A stretch of DNA of 9,392 nt, from NCBI GenBank assembly GCA_002389265.1, contig DGOD01000235.1:2414-11805 (forward strand), read 5' to 3'. The DNA comes from Gammaproteobacteria bacterium UBA4475. Its GTDB lineage: Bacteria > Pseudomonadota > Gammaproteobacteria > Pseudomonadales > Azotimanducaceae. Positions 7,374-9,392 of this stretch are shown here, in pieces. The notes beneath the pieces were generated by a model. That model did not search any database. It was not told where the DNA came from and saw only the letters and a list, made by a program, of their open reading frames with translations. The position numbers and the translations under genes are program-made. Positions within the stretch are counted from its first letter, which is position 1; each line of letters starts with the position of its first letter.

Positions 7374-8222
7374 GTGATTCGTAACTTACCCACAGATTTA
7401 CTGCGCGCCTTTGTCACTGTCTCAGAGCTCAATGGATTTACGCAAGCGGGTGAATTGCTGGGTCGTTCTCAGCCAGCGGTCAGCCTCCAAATCAAGCGGC
7501 TTGAAGCACTGCTAGATTGTACGCTGTTTGCCCGCGAGGGTCAGCGCCTGCAGTTGACTCAAGCCGGAACGCGATTGTATCAATATGCCAAGGATATTCT
7601 AGCGCTGAACGATGCGGTATTCACCGACTTCAGCCAATCAAAAATGACCGGCGTCGTGCGCTTTGGCATGCCCAGTGAATTTGCCACGACTCTGCTGCCA
7701 AAGATATTGCGGGCTTATACTCAGGCCTACCCTGGTGTTACCCTGGAAATCAACTGTGACCTCAGCAAGAACCTGCTGGCCCAGCCCCGCAAACAGTATG
7801 ATCTGGTGCTGGCGCTGCAAGACGCACCGTCCTTAAAACCTGCATCGCGCCTCAAGGAAGAAGAACTGGTGTGGGTCAGCAGCCCAGATCATGAAGTGCA
7901 TCTGCAGGCGCAGTTGCCATTGGTGCTGGCGCCCGAGCCCTGTGTTTATCGACTGCGAGCGATAGAGCGTCTAAATGCAGCAGACAGGCCGTGGCGCCTG
8001 GTGTATACCAACGCGGACTTAACGGGCATTCAAGCCGCCATCCAGGAAGGCCTCGGCGTCACCGTGCTGGCCCGCAATACCGTACCCGACTCTTTGCGGG
8101 TGATGCCCGTTTCAGACAGATTCCCTCGCTTAGGCAAGGTGGGCATTCACCTTCTATACGACAAACGGACTAGCAGTGACGCGATACTCAAGTTGGCAGA
8201 ATACATTCGACTCAGCATTTGA
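7374..8222 (+). CDS. LysR-type transcriptional regulator, LrhA-like subgroup
   Basis: The 282-residue protein has an N-terminal winged helix-turn-helix: LPTDLLRAFVTVSELNGF then TQAGELLGRSQPAVSLQIKR (residues 23-42), with LFAREGQRLQLTQAG as the wing. The effector domain starts near residue 94 (GVVRFGMPSEFATTLLPKIL), and the sequence ends shortly after the second subdomain. The DLLRAFV...QPAVSLQIKRLE pattern and the VRFGMP opening of the effector domain resemble the LrhA group. I place the start at GTG 7374-7376 because GGAG (7363-7366) sits 7 nt upstream and MIRNLPTDLLRAF matches usual LysR starts; an in-frame TTG at 7329 would add 15 unrelated residues and lacks such a site. Length is slightly below the usual 290-310. 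The gene is divergent from glyA across 182 bp, the classic arrangement for a LysR regulator controlling its neighbour and itself. Target and co-inducer are not shown by the sequence. Confidence 0.93.
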   Translation: MIRNLPTDLLRAFVTVSELNGFTQAGELLGRSQPAVSLQIKRLEALLDCTLFAREGQRLQLTQAGTRLYQYAKDILALNDAVFTDFSQSKMTGVVRFGMPSEFATTLLPKILRAYTQAYPGVTLEINCDLSKNLLAQPRKQYDLVLALQDAPSLKPASRLKEEELVWVSSPDHEVHLQAQLPLVLAPEPCVYRLRAIERLNAADRPWRLVYTNADLTGIQAAIQEGLGVTVLARNTVPDSLRVMPVSDRFPRLGKVGIHLLYDKRTSSDAILKLAEYIRLSI

Positions 8223-8280
8223 GCCCGGTGTAAGAATGACTTCGCGGCGACCTTCTCCAAAACTAGCACCATAACGAAGC

Positions 8281-8309
8281 TGTGACTTTCGCCCGCACTT
8301 CCAGTCACA
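8281..8309. repeat. 7-bp inverted repeat between lysR-type gene and Sel1 gene
   Basis: TGTGACT (8281-8287) and AGTCACA (8303-8309) are perfect reverse complements with a 15-nt spacer. There is no T tract after it, so it is not a standard terminator. A short direct repeat GACTAAC follows at 8312-8318 and 8328-8334. A binding site or a 3' structure of the regulator transcript are both possible. Confidence 0.35.
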
Positions 8310-8325
8310 TCTGACTAACGGTTGA

Positions 8326-8354
8326 TGGACTAACCAGATGGGGGGTTTTAGAAT
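8326..8354 (+). promoter_or_regulatory. Candidate promoter for the Sel1-repeat gene
   Basis: TGGACT (8326-8331, 4 of 6 -35 bases) and TAGAAT (8349-8354, 5 of 6 -10 bases) are 17 nt apart. A start near 8361 would leave only about 6 nt before the ATG at 8367 and would exclude its GAGG ribosome binding site. Either the promoter is not this one, or translation begins at the internal ATG 8385. Confidence 0.3.
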
Positions 8355-8366
8355 GAGGCGGCAATA

Positions 8367-9125
8367 ATGAATGAGAATGTAAGTATGCGATTATCGCTAG
8401 CACTACTGATTTTATTAGGCTCACTCAGCGTTAGCGCCAGTGAGTTTGATGAGACGAAAGCTTTGGCGGAACAGGGTGATGCCGATGCGCAGTTCGCTCT
8501 GGGATACAATTATTACGCAGGTATAGGGGCTCCGCAGGATTATAAGGAAGCCTTGAGGTGGTATCAGGCTAGTGCTGCACAGGGTGATCAATATGCTCAG
8601 TCCTCTTTAGCTAAAATGTACTATGACGGTGAGGGGACTTCTCAGGATTATAAAGAAGCCTTGAGGTGGTTTAAGGCAAGTGCCGTGCAGGGATACGCAA
8701 GCTCGCAGTACTACCTGGCTATCATGTACCAGAATGGTGAAGGGACTCCTCAGGATTACAAGGAAGCTTTCAAGTGGTTTAGTGCTAGTGCCGAGCAGGG
8801 AAATGATGGCGCACAGAACAACTTAGCCGTGTTGTACAGCAATGGTGAGGGGACGCTTCAGAATTATAAGGAAGCGATGAAGTGGTATAGGGCCAGTGCT
8901 GAACAAGGATATACGCAAGGCCAGTTCAACTTAGCTTTGATGTACGTTAGAGAGGAAGGTGTTCCGCAGGATTATAAGTCCGCTCACATGTGGTGGTCGA
9001 TCGCAGCCGCCAGTGACCATGCAGGTGCGGCAAAGAACAGAGACAAGGTTGCTGGAATGATGACCCCAGCAGAAATCAGCGAAGCTCAGCAGATGGCCAG
9101 CGATTGGATCAAGGCTCATCCTTAG
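8367..9125 (+). CDS. Secreted/periplasmic Sel1-repeat (SLR) protein
   Basis: The 252-residue product starts with a signal peptide: hydrophobic core LSLALLILLGSL (9-20) and a likely cleavage after SVSA (residue 24). It then has five 36-residue Sel1-like repeats at about 41-76, 77-112, 113-148, 149-184 and 185-220, each with the pattern AQ..LA.MY..GEGT.QDYKEA.KW..ASAEQG. These alpha-alpha repeats form a curved scaffold for protein-protein contact. The C-terminal MMTPAEISEAQQMASDWIKAH (231-251) is a common tail of bacterial Sel1 proteins. No enzymatic domain is present, so a binding or scaffold role outside the cytoplasm is inferred; the partner is unknown. ATG 8367 has GAGG at 8355-8358 with 8-nt spacing. 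ATG 8385 (MRLSLALL) would give a more compact signal peptide but has a poor ribosome binding site. No partner gene is adjacent; the upstream neighbour is the LysR-type regulator. Confidence 0.92.
   Translation: MNENVSMRLSLALLILLGSLSVSASEFDETKALAEQGDADAQFALGYNYYAGIGAPQDYKEALRWYQASAAQGDQYAQSSLAKMYYDGEGTSQDYKEALRWFKASAVQGYASSQYYLAIMYQNGEGTPQDYKEAFKWFSASAEQGNDGAQNNLAVLYSNGEGTLQNYKEAMKWYRASAEQGYTQGQFNLALMYVREEGVPQDYKSAHMWWSIAAASDHAGAAKNRDKVAGMMTPAEISEAQQMASDWIKAHP
8487..9026 (+). repeat. Five 108-bp in-frame repeats coding the Sel1 units
   Basis: The five Sel1 units form a DNA repeat with an exact 108-bp period and no insertions. The core coding for Q(D/N)YKEA and the following W is strongly conserved at nucleotide level, for example caggattataaggaagcc around 8536 and its near copies about 108, 216 and 324 bp further on. 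The last unit is the most diverged. This points to internal duplication and leaves the gene open to repeat-number change by recombination. Confidence 0.8.
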
Positions 9126-9392
9126 GCGCTCCGCTACCTTCTCCCACGTCTCGGCAGGTGCATACACTTGATGATTGGTGTGCTAGGTGGAGCAATCAAG
9201 CTGGCAGGCGCCTGTGAACAAGCAGCAAAGACAACCACCTGGCCTGCTTTTCTCCGCTTAAGTGCGGATCAATAGCAGAGCCTGATTCAACCCGAAAAAA
9301 TATCAGAAACAAAAAACTGAGGTGCTTGAGTCAGCGCCATCGACGCCTGAAGCGTTACGGTAAGTCTGCCTACCCTTGCTGGCCGGATATCA
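9126..9392. other. 267-bp non-coding tail after the Sel1 gene
   Basis: No gene is supported to the window edge. Several dyads are visible: CTTGAT (9167-9172) with ATCAAG (9195-9200), the perfect 10-bp palindrome CAGGCGCCTG (9205-9214), GCAGGC (9204-9209) with GCCTGC (9242-9247) followed by TTTT, and TCCGC/GCGGA (9253-9257, 9264-9268). The GCAGGC/GCCTGC-TTTT pair is a weak terminator candidate for the Sel1 transcript, but its loop is over 30 nt. Short open frames run off the right edge on both strands without recognisable content. Confidence 0.45.

Noticed and set aside
8281..8309. CRP-like site (TGTGA and TCACA half-sites)
   Set aside because: CRP needs a 6-bp spacer between the half-sites; here they are 19 bp apart.

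Overview
The window looks like a chromosomal segment of a gammaproteobacterium. The gene set (DksA with a complete four-cysteine zinc finger, a WaaE/KdtX-type LPS-core glycosyltransferase, single-chain GcvP, GlyA, an LrhA-like LysR regulator) and moderately GC-rich coding DNA fit a free-living, possibly marine, Gram-negative. The genus cannot be fixed from the sequence alone. I see no rRNA, tRNA, CRISPR array, insertion sequence or phage gene.

Layout. Positions 1-879 (+) hold the C-terminal part of an amidase-signature enzyme whose start lies left of the window. It converges on a family 2 glycosyltransferase (922-1710, -). Upstream of that, on the same strand, is a dksA-family gene (1804-2211, -). 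A 456-bp stretch without a convincing gene (2212-2667) follows; it carries a four-copy 12-bp tandem repeat on the dksA side. Next come two large minus-strand genes, gcvP (2668-5631) and, upstream of it, glyA (5905-7191). They are separated by a 273-bp gap holding two overlapping, mutually exclusive inverted repeats. An AT-rich 182-bp intergenic region (7192-7373) with two dyad elements separates glyA from a divergent LysR-type regulator (7374-8222, +). The last gene is a secreted or periplasmic Sel1-repeat protein (8367-9125, +), followed by 267 bp of non-coding sequence.

How the genes may work together. GlyA interconverts serine and glycine while loading tetrahydrofolate with a one-carbon unit. 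GcvP is the glycine decarboxylase of the glycine cleavage system, which takes a second one-carbon unit from glycine. glyA-gcvP is therefore a serine/glycine one-carbon module. The divergent LysR gene and a 15-bp dyad with T-N11-A geometry suggest local control of glyA and perhaps gcvP. The other components, gcvT and gcvH, are not in the window. DksA, the glycosyltransferase, the amidase and the Sel1 protein show no clear functional link to this module.

Most of the content is ordinary. The observations most worth a second look are non-coding: the alternative-pairing element between glyA and gcvP, the dyads in the glyA/lysR divergent promoter region, and the 12-bp repeat array with extended -10-like motifs ahead of dksA.
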